A stretch of DNA of 64,000 nucleotides from Ailurus styani (GCA_002007465.1 LNAC01000686.1:194756-258755); one strand, 5' to 3'; positions 22,917 to 35,404 are shown, counted from the first letter of the stretch. Numbers and translations: made by a program. Notes: a model not told the origin generated them from the letters alone.

Positions 22917-23144
22917 TGGGACGCCTGGATGGCTCAGCTGGTTAAGCATCTGCCTTTGGCTCAGGTCATGATCCCAGAGTCCTGGGATTGAGCCCCACAT
23001 TAAGCCCCACATCGGGCTCCTTCCTCAGCTGGGATCCTGCTTCTCTCTCTGCCTCCCACTCCCCCTACTTGTGCTCTCTATCTCACATGCATACATACAT
23101 ACATACATAAACAAACAAACAAAATCTTTTAAAAATATATGTAT
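22917..23144 (+). mobile_element. Can-SINE with a (CATA)n tail
   Basis: Target-site duplication 'acaaagttcttggc' on both sides. It has a small internal duplication ('gccccacat' repeated) and a tail containing (CATA)n then (CAAA)n. Confidence 0.94.
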
Positions 23145-23850
23145 ACAAAGTTCTTGGCTCAAAAGAAGATAGTCTTGTCCAGGAGTGAGTGGGAAGAGGG
23201 TCCACATCTGAGTCATGCTTTCTCTCCCAGAAGGAACGAAGAGGCAGAGTAGGGCACCTGTGTCTCACTTCCCATGGTTTAGCAGTCCCTCCTTACCCAG
23301 ACCCCAGACCCTCAGCACTTCACATTCTCCCCCTTTCTCCTCTCTCCTCACTCTACATACTCCACTGAGGAGCTCACTTAGTCATATCCTCCTGCCTCTT
23401 GCACACCCAGTCCCAGCTCCTGCCTCCTTCCTTCCCTCCATCCTACTACCTGCAGATCTGTACAGGTTGCACATAGACCCGCCTCATTTGTTAAATGGCC
23501 ACATAGTCCTAATGGAATCTTCACATCAAGAAGCCATGTATATAACTCCCCCTTCTATCAGCTGGACCAATTTTCTGTGTCAACTAGACAAATCACCCTA
23601 TCATTCTGGTCCTCAGCTGCTAAATGAAAGACTTGGAACGAAAGGCCTGACAAATTCCTTCCAGCTCAGACTCTCTGTAGTTCTCTAAATCTCTGATAAA
23701 ATGGAGAAGTAGCTACATATGTGTAAAGAATGTCAACAGAAAATGCAATTCACATTTCTGAATTTTCCTATTAATGTAAATCTTATTTTCCTAAAAGATT
23801 ATACCTAAATCCAGAAGAGATAGCCTGACTACCTGAAATAAAACTTATTG
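23145..23850. other. Intergenic DNA, nothing recognised
   Basis: A 157-codon open frame at 23215-23688 (+) is pyrimidine-rich (Ser/Pro/Leu composition) without motifs, and is treated as chance. Confidence 0.4.

Positions 23851-23893
<43 letters not shown>
23851..23893. repeat. (TA)n microsatellite
   Basis: Roughly twenty uninterrupted TA units. Confidence 0.97.
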
Positions 23894-23896
<3 letters not shown>

Positions 23897-23912
23897 GTTA
23901 GTTTTATGTGTC

Positions 23913-24123
23913 TTTTTAAAAAAAGATTTTATTTATTTTTCTGACTGAGAGAAAGAGAGCACAAGCAGGGGTTGTGGCAGGCAGAGGGAGAAGCAGGCTC
24001 CCCAGTGAGTAGGGAGCCTGATGTGGGATTCAGTCCCACGACCCGCGGGGCTTGATCCCAGGAACACAGGATCATGACCTGAGCCAAAGGCAGATGCCCA
24101 ACCACTGAGCCACCCAAGTACCT
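23913..24123 (-). mobile_element. Can-SINE
   Basis: Reversed copy with a short internal partial duplication around 'cagtcccacgacccgcgggg'. The head ends 'gagccacccaagtacctc'. Confidence 0.92.
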
Positions 24124-24221
24124 CTTATGTATCAACTTGACTGGGCCATGGGGTACCTAGATGTTCAATCAAACATTATTCTGGATATTTCTGTGAGGAT
24201 GGGTTGGGGTGAGATTAATAT

Positions 24222-24587
24222 ATTTTTCTTAATTTATTTATTTAGGGATGCCTGGGTGGCTCAGTTGGTTAAGCAGCTGCCTTTGGCTCAGGTCATGATC
24301 CCAGGCTCCTGGGGTTGAATCCCAAATCCGGCCAGGGGCGGGGGGGTCCTTGCTCAGCAGGAAGCCTGTTTCTCCCTCTGCCTCTGCCTACCACTCTGCC
24401 TGCTTGTGCTCTCTCTCTCTGACAAATAAATAAATAAAATCTTTTTTAAAAAAAATAAAATAATTTTAAAAATTATTTATTTAAGCAATCTCTGCACCCT
24501 ACATGGGGCTCAGATTCACAACCCCAAGATCAAGAGCCATATGCTCCCCTGACTGAGCCAGCCAGACAACCTCTTTTTTTTAAGTTT
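24222..24587 (-). mobile_element. Old carnivore SINE carrying a nested insertion
   Basis: The reversed tail is at 24222-24244 and the body at about 24461-24573 ('gcaatctctgcaccctaca', 'ccaagatcaagagccatat'). Flanking copies of 'gggtgagattaatat' are its target-site duplication. A younger SINE interrupts the tail. Confidence 0.8.
24245..24460 (+). mobile_element. Can-SINE nested in an older SINE
   Basis: Plus-strand copy with head 'gatgcctgggtggctcagtt', inserted into the A/T-rich tail of the older reversed SINE. Confidence 0.92.
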
Positions 24588-24992
24588 GGGTGAGATTAAT
24601 ATTTAAATTGGTAAACTGAGTAAAGCAGAGTGCTCTCCCTAATGTGGGTGGACCTCATCCAATCACCTGAAGGTCTGACTAGAACAAAATGGCAGACCCT
24701 TCCCCAAATGAAAGAGAATTCGCCTGCTTGATGGCCTTCAACCGGGACATCAGCTTTTTTCTGCCTTCTAACTTGCACTGAAACAGCAGCTTTTCCTGGG
24801 TCTCAAGCCTGCCTGCCTTCAGACTGGAACCACATCATCAGCTCTCCTGCATCCCCAGCTTGCCGCATCACCTTGGAGATCCTGGAACTTGCCAGCCTTC
24901 ATAACTGCATGAACCAATTCCTTATAATAAACCTCTTATGTATATCCTCTCGGCTCTGTTTCCCTGGATAAACCTCACTAATGCAACATGTA

Positions 24993-26294
24993 TATTTATT
25001 ATGGTTGCTTTGTTATTGTTGCTTTAAGATTATCAAGAAAAACATGTAAGTACTACATGGAAAGCAACATGCAAATCCCTATCCCTCAGAGCTGTTTTTT
25101 AGTTGAGCAAGAGAAAAGTTCAGCACAGAAGACTACAGGGTGATCTTACACTGCTGAGACTGTCCAGGTGTGAAGAGCCATCATTGGCTCATGCCCTGGA
25201 GGATACAAGTCAGTCGGTCCACAAACATCAGTGGAGTACCTCCAGTCCTTGGCTAACTCCAGTAGTGTTCGACCTCTGGTCTAATAGGAAACAAGAGACC
25301 TAAAACTCATTAAACCTAAGAGGAAGCTTTGATGTATGGGTGCCATACAACCTAAAATATCTCAGCATCATTCACAATTTGTATAGCTTGCGGAGTGTTG
25401 AAAATAAACCAGGAAACCACCACCTCTTTGGTGCACCTGTTTCAGAGTGGGCAATTGCGATTAAGCCTTACAATAATACTGTCCAGTAAGTCACACTCTC
25501 TACACTTCCTAGTGTTTTTACCTGTGCTCAGGATCTAGAGTAACCCACCATCAGACTTAGTATGTCTGTGTATCTGGAAAGAATTTTACTGTCTCCCTGG
25601 CAGAAAAGGGAAGACAAGTACCTTGTCTGAGGTCACAACATGGTAGGTGAATAGCAGAGCTGTGAGTCAAACTCTAAACTGTCTTTTTAAAAAGCCCACA
25701 CACTTTAGCAGAGAACCAAGCTTGCACCTCTTAAAGGAAGGCTATGAGGCCAGTCGGAGAGAGTAGGGCATGACGCTCCATGCAGGAAAACCCTGGCTTT
25801 GAAGGAAGGACATATCTTAACAGTTAAGGGGCCAACAATTCCCCGGAAAAGTCATCAAAGGGAAAGATCCAACTACTAAATATATCAGCAGTAATGACTA
25901 TTCTTGGAAAACAACATTGTTGAGAAACAAGTTCAAACTGAGAAGCCAGGCAATTAGGGCGTAGACCCACGTAAGCCTGTTTATCTCAGAGTTTCCCAGA
26001 CGTCAGGCAACCTACACCATGGCTCCATCCCTTCTGTATTATTAATTAACGTTTCCTTTTTCATCAACTCATGTTTTCACACAGTTTGGTTCTAAGCAAT
26101 GATATATACGAAGCCAGCGATTTGGTGTATTGATTATTCATTTGCATTGAAATAAACACATGACAATTCAGGCTTTAAATGTTTATGTGTCCTGCCTAAC
26201 ATCAGTCAGTTTTTAACTCAAAAAACTTTACCTGGAAAACGTTTTCACAGGAGAGTAAACGACCCAAGGACAACATAGAAAAAAACGAAGCCCA
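24993..26294. other. Intergenic DNA with a MIR fragment
   Basis: About 25560-25690 resembles MIR ('gtaccttgtctgaggtcaca', 'agcagagctgtgagtcaaa'). No gene is recognised in the remainder. Confidence 0.5.
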
Positions 26295-26500
26295 GGGACA
26301 CCTGGTTGGCTCCATCAGTTAAGCATCTGCCTTCAGCTCAGGTCATGATCCCAGGGTCCTCGGATGGAATCCCACGTTGGGCTCCTTGCTCAGCAGGGTA
26401 CCTGCTTCTCCCTCTGCCTGCAGCTCCCCCTGCTTGTGCTCTCTCTCCCCCTCTCTCTGACAAATAAATAAATAAATTTTTTAAAAAAGAAAAGAAAAAA
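26295..26500 (+). mobile_element. Can-SINE
   Basis: The target 'gaagccca' is found on both sides. Head 'gacacctggttggctccatc', tail 'aataaataaataaattttt'. Confidence 0.92.
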
Positions 26501-26651
26501 TGAAGCCCAAGGTCAAAGATTTGGTCATATTTATCCAATTCTGTTCAAAACCAAGCAGGCTCTATATTCTTGTAATTATGGGAATGTTTCTAGTTGCTCA
26601 CTAGAGCTGTTCTTCATATTTTTCATGGAGTTAATAAAAGAACTAATTCTT

Positions 26652-26870
26652 TTTTTTTAATTTTTTTATTATTTGCCCCAGGGGTACAGGTCTGTGAATC
26701 ATCAGGCTTACATCTTTCACAGCACTCACCAAAGCACAAACCCTCTCCAATGTCCATAACCCATCCACCCTATCCCTACCCTCCCACCCCCCAGTAACCC
26801 TCAGTTTGTTTTGTGAGATTAAGAGTTTCCTATGGTTTGTCTCCTTCCCAATCCCATCTTGATGGGATCA
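26652..26870 (-). mobile_element. Short 5'-truncated carnivore L1 3' end
   Basis: Begins with reversed poly(A), then 'tgaatcatcaggcttacat' and 'ccccagtaaccctcagtttg'. Target-site duplication 'aaagaactaattctt' on both sides marks a clean retrotransposition event. Confidence 0.88.
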
Positions 26871-28659
26871 GATAAAGAACTAATTCTTGTGACCATTTAT
26901 TTCTGTTTGCTCTGATTCCAAGAGTAAAGTAGTGTTTTAAAAGCTGATTCTTTCTGTCTCAGTTTTAGAAAGGGTCTCTAGCTGATAGTTACATTGAGGT
27001 GATGGTGGCCCTACATTTGACTACTTTAAGGGAAGCCAGAATCTAAATTTTCTATGTGAAAATTCCCATTTGGATAAGTTACGACTAACTTCAAAACTTC
27101 TATTTTAAAAATAACAAGCAGTAACAACAACAACAAAAAAAAACCCAGTGGATAAGCAAATCAGAGCAGCTCTTATGCCAGCTATATCCCCTATTTCTGC
27201 AGTGTGTGAGTTTTGCTCATAAACACTCAAGTGCAGTTCCTTACCTCTTGAGACTAGAATCATTACTACAAGCATCACAGAGACTATAAGCATGACAGCA
27301 ATACACTATATCTAATTCATTTTTACATCCTTATCTGAAGTAGAAATACTTCACATACCATGTATATGAATAAACTTGCTTAATAATCAGAGGAATCAAG
27401 GAATATGACAAAACAAGATGACAAAGCAGAGTGCTCCTAGCTCTGCATTCAGTCCTGTCCAGGTCAAAATTTGTGTCCATATTTATAGAAGGACATCAAC
27501 AGTGACATGATTACATTTTCAGACAAGAATAGAGAAAGATAGTAAAACACTATGTGGGTTGATTTTGTTGGAAGATGATATTATGCCAGGTTAAGACTTT
27601 AATTCCAATTTTTCTCACCTAAGAAGCTGGACCAGTGATTTATCACCTATCTCTTAGCAGTCAGACCTTCCCCACCTTTGTGCCTTTTTCCACACCAATC
27701 CATGTGTCAAGAACGCCCATCCTTTCCCTATTCCCCCCCTCAAACCCCTGCTTATCCTCATGGCTCTGCTTGGATGGAGCTCCCTCCTGTAAGCCTTCCT
27801 GAATCCAATAGGGAAAATAACTTCCTCCATCTCCTAAGCGCCCATAAAACGATGTTCATACAAGTGTTTTTACTTCTACCACACATTTTGTTTCTCTAAT
27901 TTCCCATAAGCTACTTGGGGATCATGTATCTTAATATATCCTGTGATTAACAGTTTCAGAAATAGAGCACACAGTCCACAAATAACTGGTTTATAAATAA
28001 AGATAAAAATTCCTATTCTACATAGTGAAATACAATACTGGGAATATAAATGACAGGTGTGTAGAAAACAGCACACGTGTGAACAAATGCAAGATTCTAG
28101 AAGCTTAGATTAGAGTCCTTTACATAACGCTCATTCTTTTTGAGATTTCCCAGGATGACTCAGATATCTCTAGAGAAGGAAGTCTTTTTCTTCCTGCTCT
28201 CAACTACCTCTAGCCCAGTAGAAAGCAAGAGGGCAAAGTATCGTTAACTATAGGAGGATGTCCCGGATGGTGAGTCGTTGTGGTATGTAGCTTGGACCCC
28301 TTCAGCATCCTTCTCCATTTACCTGCCCTATGGCTATCTAAGAAGGCACAGAAATAAAGAAAGAAACCACTAACACTTCTAAATACTTACTTTGTGTCAG
28401 GCATACACACACACACACACACACACACATAAATATCCTATATACATATAGGAAAAGATTTACTATGTATTTCTTACATATTTATAAATATATGCTGCAT
28501 ATATTTGCAACATAGTAAACCACCTGAGTGACTTAAAACAGCAATTACTTATTAATTTTCATTATTATGTAAATTGGAGGGGGTCTTTATTCTGGTGGTT
28601 CTTACCCTTTATATCCCCAAAGGCCCTGTCATTATTCCTGCCTGTGAAACACATGTTTT
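26871..28659. other. Intergenic DNA, a (CA)n microsatellite only
   Basis: Apart from the (CA)n run near 28405-28429 and short AT-rich stretches, no gene or repeat is recognised. Confidence 0.45.
28405..28429. repeat. (CA)n microsatellite
   Basis: Twelve to thirteen uninterrupted CA units. Confidence 0.97.
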
Positions 28660-28856
28660 TATTTATTTTTATTTTTTTAAAGATTTTATTTATTTGAGAA
28701 AGAGAGTGAACGAGAGAGAGCACAAGCTTGGGGAGGGGGAGAGGGAGAAGCAACTCCCCGCTGAGCAGGGAGCCCAATGTGGGACTTGATCCCAGCACCC
28801 GGGATCATGATATGAGCCTAAGGCAGATGCTTAACTGACTGAGCTACCCAATGCCC
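28660..28856 (-). mobile_element. Can-SINE
   Basis: Reversed copy; 'acatgttttta' and 'cgtatgttttta' on the two sides are probably the diverged target duplication. Confidence 0.92.
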
Positions 28857-28959
28857 AAAACGTATGTTTTTAGAACATATTAAGTAAACTGGTATGTTTA
28901 TTTATAAGAGTGAACTTATCAATAGCTAAATACACAGGGCTTGTTGTTGTCATTTTGTT

Positions 28960-29300
28960 CCAGGATATAAATGCCAGCTTGTTTATAGTAGCAAAAGATT
29001 AGAACAAAGTGTACACCATGAATAACAGATTGGGTAAGGAAATGATTAAGTAGCTATAGAATAGAATAGACTACCATGCAGTCATTAACGAGAGTGAGGT
29101 ACATCCTTTCCTAAATATATTGTTTGTGACCAAAAAATAAGGTGCAGAACACTGCATATAGGATGCTACTATACCTGGAATAGAATGGAGGAGATACACA
29201 CAAACACACGCAAACCTGAATACACACCAGTAAGTTTATACATGTGTACAGGCTTATATATTATGTACAGACCGTGAAAAGATACAAAGAAACTGAATGC
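28960..29300 (+). mobile_element. Old L1 3' fragment
   Basis: 'tagtagcaaaagattagaac', 'taccatgcagtcattaacg' and 'aaggtgcagaacactgcata' are in the order of an old L1 3' region. No open frame remains. Confidence 0.65.
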
Positions 29301-29635
29301 TTGCTGCTTTCAGAAGAAGAAACTTGGGCCTGGAGCAAAAAAGCCAAGAGCTCTGCTGCTACTCTCTCCGCAACCCTGGTCCTCTTCCATCGTCACTCTG
29401 CTGTTAGAGGCTAGTGGCACACAGTGGATGCTCATTAGATATGTCTGTTGCTGCCCTCTCTTTGGATAAGTGTGACTGAGACAGAGCTTCCGGGCCAGTT
29501 CACTGCAGAAGGGTTAAAACCTGTGCTTTGGAAGCCGATTTGCTTTGAGATATTTAAATCCTAGGTGTCTATTTCTCCGTTGTTCTCTGCAGGACTCAAA
29601 AGGCCTTTTAAAAAATAAAGCTGGTCTCAGCCTTA

Positions 29636-30250
29636 GCTAAGCAGAACCGAAAGAAGTTGTCCCCTTGGCTCGTGGGAAGTAGTCAACAGAGCGCCCCCTG
29701 GCGGCCCAGTGCGGACAGAAGAGGGAGAGAGCGTGCAGCGGCCGCGGAAGAGAGAAGCTGCCAGCCAGGATCAGAGCCCTTGCCTGCGGACGTTTTATTA
29801 GAGCTACTCGGAAACAAACTGGATTCAAGACTCAGAGAACATCACCTTAGGGTGGGATCGAGGCTTCCTGCAGCACATGCTTCCCCCACTCCCACCCCTC
29901 ACACTATGCACCCAGCGAAGATTCCCAAGGTGAAAGAGGGACCTAGGAAACTTGGGGAGGAAAGCAAGTGTCAGCCTAGGAGGTCCTATCTGGCCGGAAG
30001 GGCAATCACCCACGGAGGAGACAGGGTGGCCCTTCTCCGTTTGTCCACCCATGTCCCCTCACCCCACCCCCTGCACTTTAGGAGCCGGAGAGAACAGAGC
30101 TGGCAGGCTGGGGTCAGTGAAGAGTGCAGCTTCTGGGGAAGGAAAGAGGGAGAAGACCACAGAAGGCAATCCAACCAGGGCTTAGTGGTGCTGAGATCCC
30201 CCAAACCCACCCATGATGGCCCTGTAGTCCAGCCCTCCAGATGAACCAGC
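29636..30250. other. GC-enriched block with a CTCF-like core
   Basis: Unique GC-enriched sequence with a few CpGs ('gtgcagcggccgcggaagag'). A 195-codon frame is open at 29657-30244 (+), and others overlap it on both strands; no motif or family is recognised. It could be a small regulatory element or an exon of a noncoding transcript. Confidence 0.4.
29692..29704 (-). promoter_or_regulatory. CTCF-core-like motif
   Basis: 'cgccccctggcgg' fits the reversed CTCF core (YGCCMYCTRSTGG) at 12 of 13 positions. Confidence 0.5.
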
Positions 30251-30596
30251 TAGTTCCGCACACAGGCCACAACGAGACGTAGGGATGAGATCCTAGATCT
30301 GGAAGGACAGTAAGGGGACCAGGATCCCAGGGAGACCACACATTTGATGATCTTGAGTTTTCAGAGGCTGAGGTAACAGTTGGCTGTCCCTTGCAGGATT
30401 CTGTCACATTCTAGGTATGGCACTGCATTTGTCACTTATCCTTCAGAAGCTCTAATGAATGAAGCTATTGATGGACTTGCAGACCCTGGAGACCATTCCC
30501 CTGAGCTGCTTCCTCACCAGGCCCTACTAACTGGACCCACGTGGTATCCTGGACCTCTGGGAGCCCAGATGCCACCATAGAAGTGCTCGGCCTGGG

Positions 30597-30700
30597 GGCA
30601 TCTGGCTGGCTCAGTCAGTGGAGCATGTGACTCTGGACCTCAAGGTTGTGAGTTCCAGCCCCACCTTGGGTGTGGAGATTACTTAAAAATAAAATCTTAC
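30597..30700 (+). mobile_element. Old carnivore SINE
   Basis: Short-form copy: 'tctggctggctcagtcagtg', 'gttgtgagttccagcccca', 'aaaaataaaatcttacaag'. It is followed by a (GAA/GGAGAA)n tract. Confidence 0.8.
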
Positions 30701-30752
30701 AAGAAGAAGAAGGAGAAGGAGAAGGAGAAAGAAGAAGGAGAAGGAGAAACAC
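30700..30752. repeat. (GAAGAA/GGAGAA)n purine tract
   Basis: Purine-only run of about 50 bases, grown from the A-rich tail of the preceding SINE. Confidence 0.9.
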
Positions 30753-32344
30753 TAGGCCTGGGGAAAAACAGTCTGATCTAGTGGCAGAAGCAGGAGAGTC
30801 CATTTCGGAACCATGTTTTCTGTGAAAGACATGAGGCAGGCATCGGTCCCTGCCTGAGGGACTTTCCTAGTCTTCTCCCTTTCCTAGTCAAGAAATGTAG
30901 TGTTGCAAATTCCCTCCACTCTCCACTCCACTTTTTTTGCACTGACTTTTCTGCACATCTCAGAAACAAACGTGGTCACACCCTCTTCTACTTGACTCAT
31001 CTCCCTCGGTGAGGAGGGAGCCCCTCAAAGTCAACTGGAAAGAAGGGATTATCAGTACGCTTTCCCCAGCACAATGTCAGTTCCTGAAGGGCACAATCTC
31101 CAACATCGGTCTCTGATGTCTCTGCCCGGAATGTTATCTGTCATATGGAAGGGACTCTATAAATGTTTACAATATAACGAAATTGGGATCAATGGACAAA
31201 AGTTCATCCTTTTGGCTCTTAACGTACTCCAAATCGCCCTCCAAAACTTTTGTACCTATTTACCATGCCGTCTGCTATGCATAAAGTATAGGTTTCACTG
31301 CAACCTGTCATTTTGTTAGGAGAAATTGTGTCCTAATGTTTTGACATGTCTTTCTTTACTAGTAAGGTTACATATCTTCCCCAATGTTCATTTCACTAAT
31401 CATAATCCTCTGTTGTGAATTGTGTCTTTATATCCCAATAATCCCTTCCTGAGAGTTTGCCAAGACTACAGCCTGAGCAGGAAGCATAGACCTGAACTTG
31501 CAATTGAATGGAGGACTTTCCCTAAGGCATGTCGATCCACATGAATGTGCGCCAGGAGGCAGCTTACAACCCCAGTTTGCGACAAGGCCCAAGGCAGTTA
31601 AGATTCTCTGCATTACAGATTCTTTTCTTAGGAGGAGCTATAGGTAAGAAATATAGTCTAATAGTTTTCAGCAGGTCCCTAAATTTTCTGGAAAAGTGCA
31701 CATCTGTGAAAATGGCCCTTCCTTTTCATCCTTTAAAACTTGCCAAGTTTGTTCTCTAGAATGTCTCCCCTTAAACCTCTAGATGGAAAGGGAAAGCAGA
31801 AGTAGGTGGCAAGTGGTATTGACAGAGCATAGCTCAAAGACATGTCCACTTCTTTGCCAGCTTTGTGGTCAGTTGGCTAGTTGTTGTGATATAAATTTGA
31901 GTGACAAAGTCTTTTTCTTCAGGAAGTGTAGCACGAGGTTCTATCCTAGTCTTACACCTCCCTGGTAGGGACCGCCTTGTTTCCTCTGATTGACAGTTAT
32001 ATAAAGAGCAAATATTATTTTTCCACGGTAACAATAATTTTTCATAGTCAGGGCTTCCCTAGATAGCATTAGGGAAGATTTATAGATACTATCTCATGCC
32101 ACACAATTTGGCTTGGCACAATCTCACCCACTAGGGAGGCCTACTCCAGTATATTTCAAAGTTCTGTGCTGCCAGTTCCCATTTTAGGCCAGAGCCATTT
32201 TATCCCTTCATCTCTGAAGCAGCAGCATTCTTTCGATCTGAACTCCAGGCCCAGCCTTCATGGCTGAAATAGAAACTACTCTCCTAATGTCCATACAAAG
32301 CCAACTCGAGAGTATGTCTGGATTTGTACTCTGCTTGGAGAACA
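30753..32344. other. Intergenic DNA, nothing firmly recognised
   Basis: A possible MIR/L2 3' piece lies at 31065-31175 ('ccccagcacaatgtcagttc', 'gggactctataaatgttta'). No gene is visible. Confidence 0.4.
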
Positions 32345-32526
32345 TTTTTTTTAAAGATTATATGTATTTGTCAGAGAGACAGAGAGTACAAGCAGGGGGA
32401 GGGGGAGAGGGAGAAGGAGACTCCCTGCTGATCAAGGAACCCGATGTGGGACTTGATCCTAGCACTCTGGGATCGTGACCTGAGCCAAAGGCAGACACTT
32501 ACCTGACTGAGCCACCCAGGCATCCC
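32345..32526 (-). mobile_element. Can-SINE
   Basis: Target-site duplication 'tggagaacattt' on both sides. Confidence 0.93.
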
Positions 32527-33572
32527 TGGAGAACATTTCTAAGCTAATCTCTTTCTGGCCAACAATTCTAAACTTCTCCTGCCCTGAAGGCTTTCTCCCT
32601 CTTATCTGTACTCTAAAGACACTCTTCTTTGCTTAAAATTCACCAACTATGAGACATTCAGAAAGCCAGCAACACATCTCTTTCAGGTGCTCTTTGTCTT
32701 CGCTCAAAAAATATTTGATCAGATATTATTAGGAATCACCTATTACTATGTACTTGACTTTGCCAAAGTGCTGAAGATACAGCCAGAACTACCCTAGGCC
32801 AAGGCCCTTCCCTGAGCCTCACATTTAAGAAAGGCCGACAGGTAACTAACACATATATATAATATAATAAATGTGTTAAGGAACACAGAGGCGCCTCTGT
32901 GACTTGAGATCCAGGGCGACCAATAATGCTAAACCTCTGCTTTCATGACTGACATGGCCCTAATCCAAGGGAAATACTTCTCCACAGCTCTTGCCCAACA
33001 ACCTTAAAAGGGAACTATGTCTGAGTGACGAGACTGCTTATAGATTGTGCCTCTGCCAGGATAGGAGACAGGCACTGCTTCCAAGTACTGGAAGGATCTG
33101 AGCAGCAGAGGCCCATCGGTAAAACAAAAGGCTGACTTGTCAAATTCTTCCTTTCAGATGGCATGACTGCAGTGCACTTTTATATTGTGATGTATCATGG
33201 TGCCAAGCATCTCTCTCCTTCTTTCCCTTCTGTTCCAACGCACAGTTCTGAAGGTATTCACAAATTAGCACAATTTTCCCCCACAGTTGTACACAGCAGC
33301 TGAGGCATGTTCTGCAATATTCAATTTATTTACCCTTAAATTTGTACGTATGTAGTGTGACACTTCATACAAATCTTTACAAGACTCTATATATCGAGAT
33401 ATTGCTTTAAGAAGTGGTAAAAATAGCAACAAGTCACAGAACTTTATATAATAAAATGAAAATAATCCATAACATTTACTGTGATAATCTTAATTTAACA
33501 TATGCAACCCCATTTCAGTGTTACAACATGATATGTAAAACTCACAACTCATTTCCAAATCTAAATATTGCT
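32527..33572. other. Intergenic DNA, possible MIR near 32735-32850
   Basis: 'aagtgctgaagatacagcc' and 'cctgagcctcacatttaag' resemble a MIR-type element. Otherwise nothing is recognised. Confidence 0.4.
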
Positions 33573-33778
33573 TTATTTTCTTTTAAAGATTTATTTATTT
33601 GAGAGAGAGAGAGAGAAAGCACACAGTGGGAGGGGAGGCACAGAGTGAAGGGGAGAGAGAGAATCTCAAGTAGACTCCATGCTGACCACAGAGGGGCTCA
33701 ATCTCATGACCTTGAGATCATGACCTGAGCCCAAATCAAGAGTTCGATGCTTAACCAACTGAGTCAACCAGGAGCCCC
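33573..33778 (-). mobile_element. Can-SINE
   Basis: Target-site duplication 'aaatattgct' on both sides; reversed head 'gagtcaaccaggagcccc'. Confidence 0.92.
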
Positions 33779-34503
33779 AAATATTGCTCTAAGAACAGTA
33801 CTGATAATACATTACCATAACCTTTTAACAGAGCAAAATATCTTCAAACAGAAATTAATTTTTAAAAACTAATAACTTAACAGTGATCCAAGAAAAATTA
33901 GCTACTTTGACATATCCATTGCTGTCATAAGAACATAAACTGTGTAAAAATCTAGACTGTAACAACAGTGATTTTGCTGAAACAAAGGGAAAAAATGAAT
34001 TTTCAGCTGTGCCGTTAGAAGGCCAATCTGTCTGCTGTCCTTCCTTCAAACAGAAGACATCAAGCATGCCATCTATCCACTCTCTGCTCCTCTCCACTGA
34101 AGCGGTCTCCCAGGACACAATTATACGGACATTAGCTATTTCAGGTACAGAGGATTGTAGGACTACAGAAAGGAGACTTGAGGAGAAGGACATCAGACTC
34201 TGGGGCTCTTCAGATGTTTCTGGGTCACCGATGCTATCAGCATCTGAGGGAAATGAGCAGAGGGTGGGAGATTTCAAGCATGGGTGAGTCATGCACTTTT
34301 TGCCTCCTCCCATCCCAGGAGCCCCTATATTCGCCTTCATCCACCTCTGCTTTCAGCCATCAGTGCCTTCTCTCCTTCCCATGAGCACTTCCTTTCCTCT
34401 CCCAACACCTTACCAACCCCGACAGGAACCATCTTCACTTCGACTGTATCGTAGTAAGAGCTAGACTAAAACTAGAGAATGGCTCCTTAGAACATCAGGA
34501 GCA

Positions 34504-34680
34504 GGGCACCTGGGTGGCTCCGTCGGTTAAGAATCTGCCTTTGGCTCAGGTCATGATCTCAGAGTCCTGGGGTGGGGCTCCCTGCTCAGCAGCACTTCTC
34601 CCTCTCCCTCTGCCCCTCCCCCTGCTCATGCTCTCTCTGTCTCTCTTTCAAATAAATAAATAAATAAATTTTTTAAAAAA
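34504..34680 (+). mobile_element. Can-SINE inside duplication copy 1
   Basis: Slightly shortened plus-strand copy, followed by 'tcaggatc' and a pure A run (34689-34707). The orthologous insertion is at 60074-60256 in copy 2. Confidence 0.92.
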
Positions 34681-35301
34681 TCAGGATCAAAAAAAAAAAA
34701 AAAAAAAGAACAATCGGAGCAATTTCCAAAGCTCTGAATCCCCAGCCGGGAGTCAGAGAGGTCTGTAAGGGAGCAGACAAATGTGACTTCAAGTGAGCCT
34801 GCAGTGAGAAGGATGGAATGAGAATGGGCATGAGCACCAAGGACAGAAGCGAGAGCTAAGGTAGCTGGGCCATGGCGACAGGAAGCCAGAGACAGGGGTA
34901 ACTTAGGAAGGGAAATGGGACCTGCGCGAAGTTAGGAAGAACCATGCCAAACGCAGGAGGGCACTGCATCCCCGTGGGCTAGCCTGGAATGTCTGGGACC
35001 AACACAGTAAAGAGGTCAGTCAAGGACAGCAAACCCCCTCTCCCTTGCTCCCAGCAGAGAGCATCTCTCCCTCTTCCTAACTCTTGGGTTTCTTGAGCTG
35101 ACACATCTATAGGAGAGAGACACACAGTCACCACCCACTTCACACACCAGCTCCCAATAGATACACACATCATTCACGTGTGAACACGTAAATATCATTT
35201 CCTCCCAATTCTGAAGATTACCTTGCTAATAGTGTTTTCTGTGTAAGCAAATGTGCTGAGAAGACCTGCCTTCCCTTCTATAATGCACAACAACACCTCT
35301 G

Positions 35302-35404
35302 TTTTTGTTTTCTTAAGTAGGCTCCACACCCAGCCTGGGGCTTGAACTTGCAAGCCCAAGATCACAAGTCTCCAGCTCTACGGACTGAACCAGCTAAGTG
35401 CCCC
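35302..35404 (-). mobile_element. Old carnivore SINE inside duplication copy 1
   Basis: Reversed short-form copy: 'ttaagtaggctccacaccc' to 'accagctaagtgcccc'. Matches 62785-62884 in copy 2. Confidence 0.8.

Larger units (their letters stand above)
24124..24992 (+). mobile_element. Ancient LTR-type repeat split by nested SINEs
   Basis: Parts 24124-24221 and 24588-24992 join across the SINE cluster through the duplicated target 'gggtgagattaatat'. The sequence ('caacttgactgggccatgg', 'ccctaatgtgggtggacctc', AATAAA at 24926-24931, 'tccctggataaacctcact') is a mammal-wide repeat that I recognise as probably LTR-derived (MaLR/ERVL-like), from memory. Confidence 0.55.
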
